Source of the DNA: JARYMI01 sp037444845
GTDB lineage: Bacteria; Acidobacteriota; Aminicenantia; Aminicenantales; UBA8522
Length of the DNA: 15,730 bases
Reading direction: 5' to 3'
NCBI GenBank assembly: GCA_037444845.1
Contig: JBBILQ010000062.1
Location: forward strand, 1-15,730
The position numbers were made by a program, and so were the translations under genes. Shown here piece by piece: positions 1-5,489 of this stretch (its first letter is position 1; every line of letters begins with the position of its first letter). The notes below the pieces were generated by a model. It was not told where the DNA came from. It searched no databases and worked only from the letters and a program-made list of their open reading frames with translations.

Positions 1-2
1 AG

Positions 3-1370
3 TCGATCGGGGGGAATCTGGCAGAGGGAATGAATGCCCGGGCCGGGTTCGAAGGAAGTTGGGTGTCGCCGGAAATCATGACAGCGCCGTACGTGTTCGA
101 ATTTAAGTCGATCCGTTTTGTGCCGCTTGTATCAGTGAAACTGGACACTTTTAGCCTTCGCTCTTCCGGTCAAGCTGTCCCCTCCGAGACGCCCGCTTCG
201 CTCATCCCGTTTTCCTCTGAGCTCGGCCAGAAAAACAGAGAGCTTTCTCTGGGTTTTTTGACCTCCTTCCATATCAAACGCAGCCCGGTCGGGATGATCG
301 TCAACTATAAATCTTTCCGCGAAGGGAGGCCAAGCGGCTATCTCCGTTATGTCAAAGACGGCCAGGAGCTGCGCCTGAACAGGTACAACTGGGGCTGGTC
401 AACCGTGCAGGGCTGCAACCGTATCTTCGGTACAAAAACGAACATCGACGCCTTCTGGCAGGATGCCCACACCCGATCCGAAGCTTCTCAGCTCGACGTT
501 GTCCTTGGCGCTGACATCAAAGGCCACAAGCTTGGGTTTCGCTTCCGTCAGGTCACCGAATACGGGGATGAGCACAGGTATTCAGCAGCCCGGAATGAGT
601 ACGTCCAGAACGCGTACCGGAAAAAAACCGGCAAAACGATCCTCCGCTCTTCCAGCCTGTTCAAAATCATCGACTTTCCGAACGCCGAGTTTCTGCTCTG
701 CGTTGTGGCCGAGGGAGATTTCATCAAACAGCGCTACCTGGCCGAGGGGACTGAACTCCTGGATTTCTACCGCGAAAAAGCCTACGTGCTCGAGCTCCTC
801 CCGGTCCTTCATTTTGAACTTGACCGGGGCGGGTTTTTCCGCATCGGCACTTCGGCCAGTTTTTTTTGGAAAGACTACGGTTACAGAGAGACGTGGGGGA
901 AGCAGGAGGTCTATGCGCCGGGCTGGGCCAATTTCGGCTGGGAGACGAGCTGGGAACGGTCGAGCTACGGCAACGCCTTCACCTTCATCAACTTCACGGA
1001 GGCTGACCTGGAGCTCCCGCTCCTCGAAAGCTGGGGCTTGCTCTTGAGCCTGGATGTCTGGAGCCATCAGGTTTTTTCCTGGACCGGAAGATTCTACGGC
1101 ACCAATATCGCCGAGAACAGCGTTTATCATTTTGTGAAGAAAGCCGAAAGGGAGAATTTCTTGAGGGAATCCTGGTTCGGCGGGACGTTCGGCCTGATGG
1201 CCGGGAAAAGGGTTTCGGTCGGGCTTTTCCTCGACCTTCCCGTTTACTATGATAAATATGTCAGCACCGAGCTCGATAAAGAGGGGGCTCGCTTCAAGGC
1301 CAGCACGAACGCCCAGCCGGCCATCCGCAAGCCCGTTTCTCTCTGGGCTCTCGTCATCATGAGATGGTAG
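3..1370 (+). CDS. Probable outer-membrane beta-barrel protein, 5' end outside the window
   Basis: The reading frame is open from base 3 with no stop to the left edge. The first ATG is at 30, but the nine codons before it (SIGGNLAEG) read on naturally and there is no ribosome binding site before ATG 30 and no signal peptide after it, so the true start very likely lies outside the window. At least 446 residues are visible. They are rich in aromatic and glycine residues, with many short stretches of alternating hydrophobic and polar residues, broken by charged loops, and the protein ends in LWALVIMRW with a terminal aromatic residue. That pattern is typical of outer-membrane barrels recognised by the BAM machinery. 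I do not recognise the family and see no catalytic motif. Two long overlapping frames (463-1047 plus, 582-1130 minus) look like GC-driven shadows. The barrel call is an inference from composition and the C-terminus only. Confidence 0.6.
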   Translation, partial: SIGGNLAEGMNARAGFEGSWVSPEIMTAPYVFEFKSIRFVPLVSVKLDTFSLRSSGQAVPSETPASLIPFSSELGQKNRELSLGFLTSFHIKRSPVGMIVNYKSFREGRPSGYLRYVKDGQELRLNRYNWGWSTVQGCNRIFGTKTNIDAFWQDAHTRSEASQLDVVLGADIKGHKLGFRFRQVTEYGDEHRYSAARNEYVQNAYRKKTGKTILRSSSLFKIIDFPNAEFLLCVVAEGDFIKQRYLAEGTELLDFYREKAYVLELLPVLHFELDRGGFFRIGTSASFFWKDYGYRETWGKQEVYAPGWANFGWETSWERSSYGNAFTFINFTEADLELPLLESWGLLLSLDVWSHQVFSWTGRFYGTNIAENSVYHFVKKAERENFLRESWFGGTFGLMAGKRVSVGLFLDLPVYYDKYVSTELDKEGARFKASTNAQPAIRKPVSLWALVIMRW

Positions 1371-1381
1371 CAGCCGTTGTC

Positions 1382-1410
1382 TTTACCTTTAAGGGGGAGA
1401 TGGTTATAAT
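1382..1410 (+). promoter_or_regulatory. Sigma70-type promoter of the tRNA-Leu gene
   Basis: A -35 TTTACC (1382-1387, 4 of 6 consensus) is followed after 17 nt by a perfect -10 TATAAT (1405-1410). Transcription would start near 1417, about 12 nt before the mature tRNA 5' end at 1429, leaving a short leader for RNase P. It lies entirely in the 58-nt gap between the stop of the preceding gene and the tRNA. Confidence 0.65.
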
Positions 1411-1428
1411 AGAGCCGCTTGCGCATGT

Positions 1429-1515
1429 GCGGAAGTGGCGGAATCGGTAGACGCGTAAGCCTCAGGAGTTTATGGCCGCAAGGCCGTGAGGGTTCGAGTC
1501 CCTCCTTCCGCACCA
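1429..1515 (+). tRNA. tRNA-Leu with anticodon CAG
   Basis: A complete class II tRNA cloverleaf can be folded. The acceptor arm is GCGGAAG (1429-1435) with CTTCCGC (1505-1511), then discriminator A1512 and an encoded CCA at 1513-1515. The D-stem is GCG/CGC (1438-1440, 1452-1454) around a loop with GG and TAGA. The anticodon stem TAAGC/GTTTA (1456-1460, 1468-1472) holds the loop CTCAGGA with anticodon CAG at 1463-1465, which reads CUG. A long variable arm (1473-1487, GGCC GCAA GGCC) is as expected for leucine. The T-arm is GAGGG - TTCGAGT - CCCTC (1488-1504). tRNA genes of this class are common integration targets, and an accessory block with a recombinase remnant follows directly. Confidence 0.97.
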
Positions 1516-1553
1516 GAACTAACTTTGTCGAAATAGATTGCTCCGCTCGCTCC

Positions 1554-1594
1554 GGCGGGGCTCGCTTCGCAAAGCGAAATCCGCCTTTGTTTTT
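1554..1594 (+). terminator. Intrinsic terminator after tRNA-Leu
   Basis: A two-tier hairpin is visible: outer stem GGCGGG (1554-1559) with TCCGCC (1580-1585, one G-U pair), inner stem TTCGC (1566-1570) with GCGAA (1574-1578) around an AAA loop. It is followed at once by the T-rich tract TTTGTTTTT (1586-1594). The position 39 nt after the tRNA CCA end fits termination of the single-tRNA transcript. Confidence 0.65.
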
Positions 1595-1629
1595 GCCGTA
1601 AAATCCCAGAGGTCGCTCCACTAAAAACC

Positions 1630-1658
1630 TCGACCCTTCCTCTGTTCAGTTCTATACT
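1630..1658 (+). promoter_or_regulatory. Candidate promoter for the PD-(D/E)XK gene
   Basis: TCGACC (1630-1635) and TATACT (1653-1658, 5 of 6) stand 17 nt apart. The predicted start near 1665 would give a leader of about 60 nt before ATG 1725. It lies just downstream of the tRNA terminator, where the accessory block would need its own promoter. Confidence 0.35.
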
Positions 1659-1724
1659 GCATTTGGTTATAGAATAAACATAGAAATAAAAATAAATGTT
1701 ATGTGTAAGTAAAGAAATTAGACT

Positions 1725-2144
1725 ATGGCATCTAAACAGCAATTGACGGGGATGCGAGGCGTCTATCTTGTTGCATCTGAGCTATCAAGATTAGGGTTTA
1801 TAGCATCTCCTACTTCAAGAAGCGCGATAGGAGCTGATATTTTGGCAACAGACCAATCTTGCCAAAATACTTTTTCAGTCCAGGTTAAAACGAATGCCCG
1901 CACATTCAATTTCTGGCTTCTTACGAAAAAGGCAAAAGAGCAGGTGTCGGACAACCATATTTATGTGTTGGTAAATCTGCGTCATAATAAGTCAGGAGAG
2001 ACGATAGAGTATTTCATAGTTCCGAGTAGAGTAATTTCTGAAAAAATGGTATATTCAAAAAATAAAAACTCGGAATGGTACGCCATAAATCTGAAAGATG
2101 TCAAAGAATACCTTGATATGTGGTCTGTTTTTGTCAAAGCATGA
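1725..2144 (+). CDS. PD-(D/E)XK nuclease superfamily protein, function unknown
   Basis: This is a 139-residue protein with the core motif layout of the PD-(D/E)XK fold: a helical glutamate (E19 in LVASELSRLGF), an acidic residue after a beta turn (D38 in SAIGADIL), and the Q-x-K signature on the next strand (Q53, K55 in FSVQVKTN). Related small proteins are widespread, usually uncharacterised, and resemble compact restriction or homing endonucleases; all key residues are present, so it may be active. About 85 further residues contain no second domain. The start ATG has no good Shine-Dalgarno (only AAAGAAA upstream). The gene is visibly AT-richer than the housekeeping genes and sits first in the accessory block after tRNA-Leu, 51 nt before brnT, with which it may be co-transcribed. 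Its role (defence, mobility or cassette passenger) cannot be told from sequence alone. Confidence 0.7.
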   Translation: MASKQQLTGMRGVYLVASELSRLGFIASPTSRSAIGADILATDQSCQNTFSVQVKTNARTFNFWLLTKKAKEQVSDNHIYVLVNLRHNKSGETIEYFIVPSRVISEKMVYSKNKNSEWYAINLKDVKEYLDMWSVFVKA

Positions 2145-2155
2145 ATAATGGGTAA

Positions 2156-2184
2156 TTTTCATGGTTCAAGGCATTACATATAAT
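2156..2184 (+). promoter_or_regulatory. Possible promoter just before brnT
   Basis: TTTTCA (2156-2161) and a perfect TATAAT (2179-2184) are 17 nt apart. The -10 box directly abuts the AGGAG at 2185-2189, so a transcript from here (start near 2191) would lack that ribosome binding site. Either translation then begins almost at the RNA end, or brnT is mainly read through from the gene before it. BrnTA modules are normally autoregulated at a promoter in this position. Confidence 0.3.
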
Positions 2185-2195
2185 AGGAGTAGCAT

Positions 2196-2495
2196 GTGCG
2201 TTATTATTTTGATTGGGATCCCAATAAGGCAAGGGCAAATCGAAAAAAACACGGGGTCAGTTTTGAGCAGGCATCCACTATTTTTCTTGATCCAAGAATG
2301 ATAAGCGTCTTTGACACCGAGCATAGCGAACACGAAGACCAATGGGCTACAATTGGAATAGACAAAAACGGCATTTTGCTGGTTGTTGTACATATTTTCC
2401 AGCAGTTGGGCGCCGACAGTTGCAGAATTAGAACGATTTCAGCTCGGAGAGCAACGAAAAATGAAATAAAACAGTATAGGGAGGAAAATAGATGA
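2196..2495 (+). CDS. brnT: BrnT family ribonuclease toxin
   Basis: This 99-residue protein matches the BrnT (DUF497) family over its whole length, which is about the usual size. It opens with RYYFDWDPNKARANRKKHG and FEQASTIFLDP, continues with D-T-E-H...ED-W-TIG, and ends with IRTISARRATKNE and a basic tail. BrnT toxins have a RelE-like fold and stop translation by cleaving RNA; they are neutralised by BrnA. The start is GTG at 2196 with AGGAG at 2185-2189, 6 nt upstream; an ATG at 2194 is out of frame. The stop overlaps the start of brnA by 4 nt (ATGA), so the two are translationally coupled in the usual toxin-first order. It looks intact. Confidence 0.9.
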   Translation: MRYYFDWDPNKARANRKKHGVSFEQASTIFLDPRMISVFDTEHSEHEDQWATIGIDKNGILLVVVHIFQQLGADSCRIRTISARRATKNEIKQYREENR

Positions 2496-2695
2496 AAAAG
2501 GAATATGATTTTTCCAAAGGCGAGAGAGGTAAGTTTTATCGGCCAGATGCAGAATTGTATCTACCTATTTACATCGAGCCTGAAATGATGGAAGTGCTAA
2601 GAAAATTCTCAAAGAAAAAAGGCGTCGATGTTGCGACGATAGTAAATGAGTGGATAAAAAAAGACATATCCATAGTTGAGACAATAATGAAGTAA
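2492..2695 (+). CDS. brnA: BrnA-type ribbon-helix-helix antitoxin
   Basis: This 67-residue protein follows BrnT with a 4-nt overlap. The N-terminal segment (KEYDFSKGERGKFYRPDAE, residues 3-21) is typical of BrnT partners and probably wraps the toxin. The second half has the ribbon-helix-helix pattern: a short strand (LYLPIYIEP, about 22-30), a first helix (EMMEVLRKFSKKKG), then VDVATIVNEWIKKD as the second helix. BrnA binds the operon promoter and the toxin, repressing both. A strong site, AGGGAGG (2478-2484), lies 7 nt before ATG 2492. The TAA at 2693-2695 is followed after a single base by the attC R'' box, the gene-to-attC spacing expected of an integron cassette. Confidence 0.85.
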   Translation: MKKEYDFSKGERGKFYRPDAELYLPIYIEPEMMEVLRKFSKKKGVDVATIVNEWIKKDISIVETIMK

Positions 2696-2696
2696 C

Positions 2697-2755
2697 ACAT
2701 AACAATTCACTCGTGCGGACAGGCGATTGCCTGCCGCACAGTTCCAGCGTTAGGC
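2697..2755 (+). other. Integron attC recombination site (59-base element)
   Basis: The 59-bp element begins with ACATAAC (2697-2703, R'' type, one mismatch to RYYYAAC) followed by AATTC and ends with a perfect GTTRRRY core, GTTAGGC (2749-2755, R'). Between them lies a long imperfect hairpin: GTGCGG (2713-2718) with CCGCAC (2734-2739), CAGGC (2720-2724) with GCCTG (2729-2733), loop GATT, and a single unpaired A at 2719. An extrahelical base in the bottom strand hairpin is what integron integrases use to choose the strand. The stretches between cores and stem (AATTCACTC and AGTTCCAGC) pair poorly, as in the spacer of known sites. Orientation places it at the 3' end of the brnTA cassette; cutting would fall after G2749. 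Confidence 0.8.
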
Positions 2756-2793
2756 TACATAAGCACATAAGGCATCCACACTGATTTAATAAC

Positions 2794-2822
2794 CTGACGA
2801 CAAAGTCAAAAAATGGTATTAT
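2794..2822 (+). promoter_or_regulatory. Promoter for the orphan antitoxin gene
   Basis: CTGACG (2794-2799, 4 of 6) and TATTAT (2817-2822, 5 of 6) are 17 nt apart. The start would be near 2829, followed by AGGAGA at 2841-2846. An internal promoter in a cassette is common for toxin-antitoxin modules. Confidence 0.45.
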
Positions 2823-2858
2823 TAAAGTAATCACGAAGAAAGGAGACAAACAAGGCGC

Positions 2859-3074
2859 GTGAGTGACATTCAAGAACTCACTAAATTAAGCACACCTGAA
2901 AAGATTCTGTTGGTTGAGGATCTCTGGGACAGCATTGCTTCAAATGAGTCCGCCGTGCCTGTTCCACAGAGCCATATGGAGGAGTTGGACAGAAGGCTCA
3001 AGAGATACGAATCTGACCCCGGGACTCTTTTATCTCTTGAGGAGCTTCAGAGAAGAATAGAAAGAACAAAATGA
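2859..3074 (+). CDS. Addiction-module antitoxin component (TIGR02574 / Unstab_antitox type), toxin missing
   Basis: This 71-residue acidic helical protein starts MSDIQELTKLSTPEKILLV and continues EDLWDSI, the N-terminal pattern of the putative addiction module component family; the C-terminal part (LSLEELQRRIERTK) resembles the toxin-wrapping helix. The start is GTG at 2859. AGGAGA at 2841-2846 is 12 nt away, rather far, and AAGG at 2852-2855 is too close, so the start is moderately sure. In this family a RelE/ParE toxin normally begins inside the ATGA at the antitoxin stop. Here an ATG does occur at 3071, but it reads into the tail of a tyrosine recombinase, so the toxin is lost and the antitoxin is an orphan. 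Confidence 0.75.
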   Translation: MSDIQELTKLSTPEKILLVEDLWDSIASNESAVPVPQSHMEELDRRLKRYESDPGTLLSLEELQRRIERTK

Positions 3075-3133
3075 CCTATACCCATGTGGCCACAAAAAAC
3101 ATATTGGGAGTGAAAAGCCCCCTGGACAGATAA
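3071..3133 (+). pseudogene. C-terminal tail of a tyrosine recombinase, probably integron-integrase-like, rest deleted
   Basis: The frame from 3071 to the TAA at 3131-3133 reads MTYTHV, then ATKNIL, then GVKSPLDR. Integron integrases and related tyrosine recombinases end in YTHV, six variable residues, GV(R/K)SPLD; IntI1 from memory has YTHV-LKVGGA-GVRSPLD with the same spacing. The tyrosine in YTHV is the DNA-cutting nucleophile. Upstream codons in this frame (KNRKNK) lie inside the antitoxin gene and do not resemble an integrase, so all catalytic residues before the tyrosine are gone. The fragment starts exactly at the ATGA of the antitoxin stop and runs in the same direction as the cassette genes. 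The match is short but the two motifs and their spacing are specific. It cannot encode an active enzyme. Confidence 0.7.
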
Positions 3134-3140
3134 ATCCAGG
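3121..3140. repeat. Short hairpin over the recombinase stop codon
   Basis: CCTGGA (3121-3126) and TCCAGG (3135-3140) form a perfect 6-bp stem with an 8-nt loop that contains the TAA. There is no T-tract, so it is at best a weak pause or a residue of a larger structure. Confidence 0.4.
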
Positions 3141-3233
3141 ACTATTACAAGACATGCAGGAAAGAGTCAACACGGTGCCGAGGACAGAGACCCTGAAGGC
3201 CAATTGCAGGGCGAGTGACCGAGGCAATGGGGA

Positions 3234-3296
3234 GCCTGGCACGACCCTTGCAGGATCACAGTGGGCGCATGTAACTCAGCAAGGGTCGTGCCAGGC
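3234..3296. repeat. Perfect 18-bp inverted repeat with 27-nt loop
   Basis: The left arm GCCTGGCACGACCCTTGC (3234-3251) is the exact reverse complement of 3279-3296. Such a long GC-rich perfect palindrome outside genes must form a stable stem-loop in RNA or single-stranded DNA. No T-tract follows on either strand. It could be a REP/MITE-type element or an island boundary structure; the family is not recognised. Confidence 0.75.
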
Positions 3297-3406
3297 GATC
3301 GAGCGCACAGAGCAGAGCGAGGCCGCAGGGGTGGCCGAGCCTGCGACAATCAGGAACCTTGGCGTTCAAAATAGGTTCGAGCGAAGTGTATAATTACAGC
3401 ATGTCC

Positions 3407-3437
3407 GGGGACGGTTTTCTGTCTGGAGACCGTCCCC
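3407..3437. repeat. 9-bp inverted repeat, REP-like, downstream of the ROK gene
   Basis: GGGGACGGT (3407-3415) and ACCGTCCCC (3429-3437) are perfect complements around a 13-nt loop. It lies 22 nt past the end of the minus-strand ROK gene. No U-tract follows on the minus strand, so factor-independent termination is doubtful, though it could protect the mRNA 3' end. GGGACGGT/ACCGTCCC palindromes recur as dispersed REP-like elements in some bacteria, from general knowledge. Confidence 0.55.
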
Positions 3438-3459
3438 CTCCCTTCTTGGATACGCCTTC

Positions 3460-4383
3460 TTAGAAGGACGTTTGCTTCGTCGTCCGCTCGGCAGCCCAGG
3501 AAGCAGCCCCAATAAGGCCGGCGTCATTTCCGAGGCTGGCCTTTTCGATAGAGCAGCAGGCGAAAGAAGCTTTGTAGGATCGAAACCGGGCTTCCTCTAT
3601 GGCCCGGGGAAGAAGCAGCTCGCCGCTTTCCATCACGCCGCCGCCGATCAGGATTTTCTCGGGGTTGAGGAGGTTGATGGCCGACCCGAGAGCGATGCCG
3701 AGATAGGTACCGGCAATCTCATAGGCCTTCCGGGCCTTTTCGTCTCCACGGCGGGCTTTTGCGGCGATATCTTCAGCCGTGAGAGGCTCCTGGGTTTTGG
3801 CGAGCTTTCGATAGTTCCGGATGATCGGCCCGGCCGCAGCTTCTGTCTCCAGGCAGCCGCGCGAGCCGCAATTGCACCTTTCTCCCGCAGGGTTGACGAC
3901 GAGATGTCCCATCTCCGCCGCGAACCCGCACATCCCGTGGAGCAGTTCTCCGTCGATAATGATACCCGACCCAACGCCTGTGCCAATGGTGAGATGGATC
4001 AAATTCCTGACGCCCCGGCCAGCGCCAGCTTTGAATTCGCCGTAAGCGGCCATGTTGGCGTCATTATCAATCCAGAAAGGAACGGCGATGAACCGGTCGA
4101 GAGCGGGACGAAGGTCGAACCCGTCGAGAGCCGGGACGTTCGGAGACTGAATGATCTTCTGCTCTCTCAGGCTGAAGATGCCGGGGATGCCAAAGCCGAC
4201 GGCCATGATTTTTCTTTTCTCTTGCTTTTTCAAATCTTTCCAGATATCGGCAAAAACCTCTAACATGTCTTTGATGCCGGGCGGGGTCGGCCTTTTATCC
4301 TTGAAAACAAGGGAGTGGAGCTCATCAAGCAGGCCGTATTTGACCTGGGTTCCGCCCAGGTCAAACCCAGCGTAAAGCGGCAT
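3460..4383 (-). CDS. ROK family sugar kinase, probably glucokinase
   Basis: This 307-residue protein has the normal ROK kinase length and motifs: the ATP phosphate loop FDLGGTQVKYG (residues 7-17), GFGIPG (63-68), catalytic D108 in IDNDANMAAYGE (105-116), the second ATP loop LTIGTGVGSG (131-140), the sugar-binding E157-x-x-H160, the zinc site H160 with C170-x-C172-x4-C177 in CNCGSRGCLE, and IGGGV (246-250). It phosphorylates a hexose with ATP in the cytosol; glucose is most likely, but fructose or an N-acetylated sugar cannot be excluded. AGGAGA (4397-4392) lies 8 nt before ATG 4383, partly inside the end of the preceding gene, only 2 nt from its stop. It is the last gene of the tatA operon; a functional link to export or methylation is not obvious. 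Confidence 0.9.
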   Translation of the reverse strand: MPLYAGFDLGGTQVKYGLLDELHSLVFKDKRPTPPGIKDMLEVFADIWKDLKKQEKRKIMAVGFGIPGIFSLREQKIIQSPNVPALDGFDLRPALDRFIAVPFWIDNDANMAAYGEFKAGAGRGVRNLIHLTIGTGVGSGIIIDGELLHGMCGFAAEMGHLVVNPAGERCNCGSRGCLETEAAAGPIIRNYRKLAKTQEPLTAEDIAAKARRGDEKARKAYEIAGTYLGIALGSAINLLNPEKILIGGGVMESGELLLPRAIEEARFRSYKASFACCSIEKASLGNDAGLIGAASWAAERTTKQTSF

Positions 4384-4385
4384 GT

Positions 4386-5489
4386 CTATTTTCTCCTGGC
4401 AATGGCAGCATAGTTCGGGGGCGCGAAGAGAAGCTCATTCAAGCTGTCGATATTCTCGTTGAGGATTGACGTGCGTTCGTCGGCTCCGGGAAGATTCTTG
4501 AGCTTTTCCGTTTCCAGGCTTAAAGAGTACTTGATCTCGATGTCATCGAACCCCGCAGCTTCTAACATGAACTTGAGGGCCTGGGGATGCACTGGTTTCT
4601 GGTGGGAGAGGTCAAGGTAGTAGATCTGGACGAGGGCAAAAACAGAAGCCGGGTTGATGGTTTCCCAGATGAGCGTGCCTGGCGAAGTGAGCTTCTGGAG
4701 ACAGAGCTCGGCAAGCTTTTTTAGATAAGCCGGCGTCAGGTGCTCGATAACCTGGGAAGAGAAGATCCCGTCCAGAGACGCGTCTTCCCATTCAGATAAT
4801 CCTTCCAGAAGGTCGCCCTTGCGGCAGGACAGGCCCTTGTCAAGGCAGGCCTCGACCATCTGGCTGTTGATGTCGATGCCCTCGGCCGCAAATCCATTTT
4901 CACGGAGAAGCTCGAGGAATTCGCCCCGGCCGCAGCCCAGGTCGACGACTTTCCCTCCCTTAGGAAAATAAGAGATGTAGGGCTCAAGCTGACGCTTCAC
5001 TTCCTCGGCAGAGCCGCGGAAGCGGTTCTCAAACCCTGCGTAACGCCAGTCTTCAAGAGGCTCCAGGAATTCCCTGACCGCGGTTGCCTCGGGCAGTCTT
5101 TTCTCTTCGAGGGCAGAGAGGAGCCGGCCCAGCTTCTCCTTGAGAAGGAGGAATGTCCTCATCAGCGCTTTGACGTCCTCGTACAGAGCGGCGAGCTTTT
5201 CCACGCGCCATTCCATGCTCTTGAAGATCATCCCGACATGATTGCTCCCCAGAGCGTCCCATTCTCTATCCCTAACGTCCATGAGGGAAGACTGAAGGTC
5301 GATCAAGTTGGCGAGATCTTCCAGAAGAACGCGGGCTGAGACAGCGTCCGGGCCATGTTTTTTAAGATGGAAAAAGCTTCTGGCCCGGTCGAAGGAGTGA
5401 ATCTTTTTCTTTATCTCGTCAAGCTTGAGAGCGAACGCTTTTTCTTTTTCCTGGCGTTCCTGGGCCAGCTTTTCGAGCGTCCGTCTCAT
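4386..5489 (-). CDS. Class I SAM-dependent methyltransferase with N-terminal coiled-coil region
   Basis: This 367-residue protein has two parts. Residues 1 to about 135 are charged and helical with heptad-like spacing (for example EKLAQERQEKEKAFALKLDE near the start), a likely coiled coil or oligomerisation region. Residues about 165-320 are a Rossmann methyltransferase: motif I VVDLGCGRGEF (181-191), the acidic strand end in GIDIN (204-208), GDLLEG with D226, and SSQVIEHL (244-251). The catalytic half resembles methyltransferases in polysaccharide gene sets such as the methyltransferase part of WbdD, but the substrate is unknown. The start overlaps the end of tatA by 4 nt (ATGA), with AAGGAAG just upstream, implying translational coupling. 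No membrane segment or signal peptide is seen. Confidence 0.8.
   Translation of the reverse strand: MRRTLEKLAQERQEKEKAFALKLDEIKKKIHSFDRARSFFHLKKHGPDAVSARVLLEDLANLIDLQSSLMDVRDREWDALGSNHVGMIFKSMEWRVEKLAALYEDVKALMRTFLLLKEKLGRLLSALEEKRLPEATAVREFLEPLEDWRYAGFENRFRGSAEEVKRQLEPYISYFPKGGKVVDLGCGRGEFLELLRENGFAAEGIDINSQMVEACLDKGLSCRKGDLLEGLSEWEDASLDGIFSSQVIEHLTPAYLKKLAELCLQKLTSPGTLIWETINPASVFALVQIYYLDLSHQKPVHPQALKFMLEAAGFDDIEIKYSLSLETEKLKNLPGADERTSILNENIDSLNELLFAPPNYAAIARRK

Larger units (their letters stand above)
1516..3459. mobile_element. Degenerate accessory island or integron remnant beside tRNA-Leu
   Basis: Between the tRNA 3' end and the ROK kinase gene lies a block unlike its surroundings. It is AT-richer up to about 2860 and holds small accessory genes: a PD-(D/E)XK-like protein, BrnT/BrnA, an attC site and an orphan antitoxin. 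It ends in the C-terminal tail of a tyrosine recombinase followed by non-coding inverted repeats. A tRNA at one end and an integrase at the other is the usual outline of an integrative island; an attC placed straight after a TA operon is the usual outline of an integron cassette. Neither a complete integrase nor a second attC nor a clear pair of att repeats was found, so limits and type are inferred. The outer limits given are simply the flanking genes. Confidence 0.5.
3134..3459. other. Gene-free stretch with inverted repeats
   Basis: I see no convincing gene in these 326 bases. They hold the right arm of the 3121-3140 hairpin, a perfect 18-bp inverted repeat (3234-3296), a TATAAT at 3389-3394 with a weak TTCAAA 18 nt before it, and a 9-bp inverted repeat (3407-3437). 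Composition is GC-rich from about 3160 to 3360, unlike the AT-rich cassette genes before it. An open frame at 3154-3393 runs through both arms of the large repeat and has no recognisable domain. Confidence 0.6.

Noticed and set aside
463..1130. Long frames overlapping the barrel gene (463-1047 plus, 582-1130 minus)
   Set aside because: Low-complexity Ser/Arg/Pro-rich or Glu-rich products typical of shadow frames in GC-rich coding DNA; the barrel frame is longer and more protein-like.
1247..1742. Open frames on both strands across tRNA-Leu (for example 1247-1621 minus, 1419-1601 plus, 1470-1742 minus)
   Set aside because: They translate the tRNA itself and give the well-known tRNA-derived peptides (such as GGTRTLT and EGLEPSR), not genes.
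1491..3381. GGTTCGAG shared by the tRNA T-loop (1491-1498) and 3374-3381 as a possible att duplication
   Set aside because: Only 8 nt match and the flanks differ, so it is within chance and not usable as an att pair.
3154..3393. 79-codon frame on the plus strand (and 3167-3349 minus)
   Set aside because: It runs through both arms of the 18-bp inverted repeat, has no ribosome site and no recognisable domain.
3455..3467. Small palindrome CCTTC-TTA-GAAGG at the ROK stop codon as a terminator
   Set aside because: The stem is only 5 bp and no T-tract follows on the minus strand.
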